Source: Kiritimatiellia bacterium
GTDB lineage: Bacteria > Verrucomicrobiota > Kiritimatiellia > JAFGHX01
Length of the DNA: 44,173 nt
Direction of reading: 5' to 3'
Assembly: GCA_016929905.1 (NCBI GenBank)
Contig: JAFGHX010000222.1
Span: 1 to 44,173, forward strand
The notes beneath the pieces are model-generated. The model did not search any database. It was given only the letters and a program-made list of their open reading frames with translations, and had not been told where the DNA came from. Positions 42,753 through 44,173 of the stretch are shown one piece after another (within the stretch, counting starts at the first letter, position 1; each line of letters starts with the position of its first letter). Both the position numbers and the translations under genes were made by a program.

Positions 42753-44075
42753 ATGAAGTCTGTGCTTGCGTTGGCAGCCGTCGCTCTGGCGGCTGCATTC
42801 CCCGCGCAGGGCGGCCTCCGTGCGGGTGTCGCGCGGGACGGCGCGACGCCTACTGGCGAAGAGGCGCTCGGTCCGGACGCGACGCTCGACGAGTGTCTGG
42901 CATACGCGGCGGAGCACAACCCGCAATTGCAGGCGGCGGTCAAGAGCTGGCAGGCAGCCGGTGAGCAGGCGGCCCAGGCGGGCTCTTTGCCGGACCCCCA
43001 GTTCGGCTATACGTACTACGTCCAGCCGGTGGAGACGCGGGTGGGCCCTCAGCGCCAGAGTCTTTCGTTCTCCCAGAGGCTGCCATGGGCAGGAAAACTG
43101 AGGACCCGGGCCCGTCTGGCGGAAACGGCGGCGGAGGCGGCTCGCGAGCAATTGACGGCCGCACGGCTGACGGTCTTTTACGAGATCCGCAGGGCGTACT
43201 ACGGCTGCTACTATCTGGCGCGGGCGATCGCGGTTACCGAGGCGCACGTGGGGCTGGTGAAATCCATGGAGCATGTGGCGATGGCGCGCTACAAGACGGG
43301 CGCAACGCCGCAGACGGCGGTGATCAAGGCGCAAGTCGAGCTCGGCCTGCTCGAGGACCGGCTCAACTCGCTCCGCGAGGAACGCCTGCCGCTGCGCACT
43401 GAAGTGAACGCGCTTCTGGGCCGGCCCCGAGACGCGCCGATCCCATGGCCGACCGAACTGCCGGCCGAACGCGCGGCGGCGGCAGACGCCGAATGGCATG
43501 AAGCGCTTGGCCGATCGAACCCGCAACTGCGCCGGCAGCAGGCGCTGGTGAGGCGCGAAGATCTCGCGCTGGACCTGGCTCGGCAGGAGACGATCCCGGA
43601 CCTGACGTTCGGCGTGGTGTATGTCGACACAGCCGATGCGGAGATGGCCGGCGTTTCCGACGGCGGCAAGGACCCGGTCATGGCGTCGGTTTCCGTGAAT
43701 CTGCCGCTGTGGCGGGGGCGATACCGGGCCGGCGTACGGGAAGCGCATGCGCGGCGCGAAGCCGCGGCCCGGGCGCTGGCCGACCTGCGAAACCGGCTGG
43801 GTGCAGAGCTGGCGACCGCGATCTCTCGTGGGCGGGATGCGGGACGCAAGGTCCGGCTGTACCATGACACACTCATCCCTCAAAGCCGGCAGGCGGTGGA
43901 AGTGGCGCGGCAGAGCTTCGAGGCGGGCCAGGCGGATTTCATGGCGCTCATCGACGCACAACGCCTGCTTCTGGAACTCGAGCTGAACGGCGAACAGGCG
44001 CGCACGGAACGGTACCGGCGTGAGGCGCAGATCGACATGCTCACGGGTAAGGGGCTGACGGCGCGGAACGACTAA
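42753..44075 (+). CDS. TolC-family outer-membrane efflux protein
   Basis: A 440-aa outer-membrane channel component of a tripartite (probably RND-type, CusC/CzcC-like) efflux system. A signal peptide (about 1-20) precedes the first helical repeat (DECLAYAAEHNPQLQAAVKS) and beta strand (PDPQFGYTYYVQPVET). The second repeat starts near 245 (EWHEALGRSNPQLRRQQALV) with its strand at PDLTFGVVYVD and VNLPLWRGRYRAG. The duplicated helix-strand layout is typical of TolC proteins. ATG at 42753 has AAGGAG 10 nt upstream. A membrane-fusion protein gene would be expected downstream, beyond the window. The substrate, metal or otherwise, cannot be told. Confidence 0.92.
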   Translation: MKSVLALAAVALAAAFPAQGGLRAGVARDGATPTGEEALGPDATLDECLAYAAEHNPQLQAAVKSWQAAGEQAAQAGSLPDPQFGYTYYVQPVETRVGPQRQSLSFSQRLPWAGKLRTRARLAETAAEAAREQLTAARLTVFYEIRRAYYGCYYLARAIAVTEAHVGLVKSMEHVAMARYKTGATPQTAVIKAQVELGLLEDRLNSLREERLPLRTEVNALLGRPRDAPIPWPTELPAERAAAADAEWHEALGRSNPQLRRQQALVRREDLALDLARQETIPDLTFGVVYVDTADAEMAGVSDGGKDPVMASVSVNLPLWRGRYRAGVREAHARREAAARALADLRNRLGAELATAISRGRDAGRKVRLYHDTLIPQSRQAVEVARQSFEAGQADFMALIDAQRLLLELELNGEQARTERYRREAQIDMLTGKGLTARND

Positions 44076-44173
44076 GTGGTCGGGTTCGTAAATACGGTGA
44101 TGTTTGACGAGGGTATTCTGGATGCACGGGGGCCGCGAAACGCGAAAGGCGATGCCAAGGCGCATCGTTGTCG
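44076..44173. other. Downstream edge of the window
   Basis: The last 98 bp follow the TolC-like gene. A plus-strand frame is open to the edge, but no start with a convincing ribosome-binding site or recognisable protein sequence is visible. Confidence 0.3.

Noticed and set aside
42561..44165. Minus-strand frame opposite the TolC-like gene
   Set aside because: It is antisense to a clear TolC homologue and has no recognisable protein features.

Overview
The window is 44 kb of GC-rich DNA, probably from a PVC-superphylum bacterium (Verrucomicrobiota, Kiritimatiellota or Lentisphaerota). That placement is inferred from gene content: short ECF sigma factors of the Rhodopirellula/Verrucomicrobium type overlapping FecR-like genes with sugar-binding ectodomains, giant secreted lamin-tail/CotH proteins with thrombospondin-3-like calcium loops near the C-terminus, and a right-handed beta-helix protein. 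No rRNA, tRNA, CRISPR array, IS element or phage gene was recognised.

Layout. Positions 1-3.3 kb (minus strand) hold a sigma factor/FecR-LamG pair and a PaaX-family regulator framed by two near-identical 38-bp dyads. Positions 3.5-26.6 kb are dominated by three giant secreted proteins on the minus strand (2656, 2000 and 2168 aa). They are built from shared modules: lamin-tail domains, galactose-binding-like sandwiches, a CotH kinase-like core, FN3, Calx-beta, calcium loops and a common C-terminal module. Between the second and third giants lie an SMP-30/gluconolactonase-like gene and a VapBC-type toxin-antitoxin pair on the plus strand. Divergent from the third giant is a single-chain fusion of sigma factor, anti-sigma-like segment, membrane helix and FecR-like domain. 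Positions 28.9-36.1 kb contain a second sigma/FecR-LamG pair, a secreted beta-helix protein with the same kind of C-terminus as the giants, and a third sigma/FecR pair. Positions 36.2-44.1 kb are more ordinary: malic enzyme, ruvB, a PfkB sugar kinase, a mannitol-dehydrogenase-family enzyme, an HExxH zinc-peptidase-like protein and a TolC-family efflux protein.

How it may work together (inference). Four sigma/FecR surface-signalling modules, each with a different or no sugar-binding ectodomain, are interleaved with four large secreted proteins. A shared promoter-like motif (AAGRAT, 14 bp, GTCTAAC) lies upstream of two giants and of one sigma/FecR operon, so that sigma factor may control itself and the giants. 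The secreted proteins are plausibly surface or extracellular carbohydrate-binding or carbohydrate-processing machinery.

A second theme is in the gaps. At least six intergenic or gene-end segments consist of arrays of 6-8-bp degenerate words, mostly as two opposed arms able to form long imperfect hairpins. Each locus uses a different word, they sit at gene ends, and several contain the stop codon of the neighbouring gene. I could not assign them to a known repeat family.
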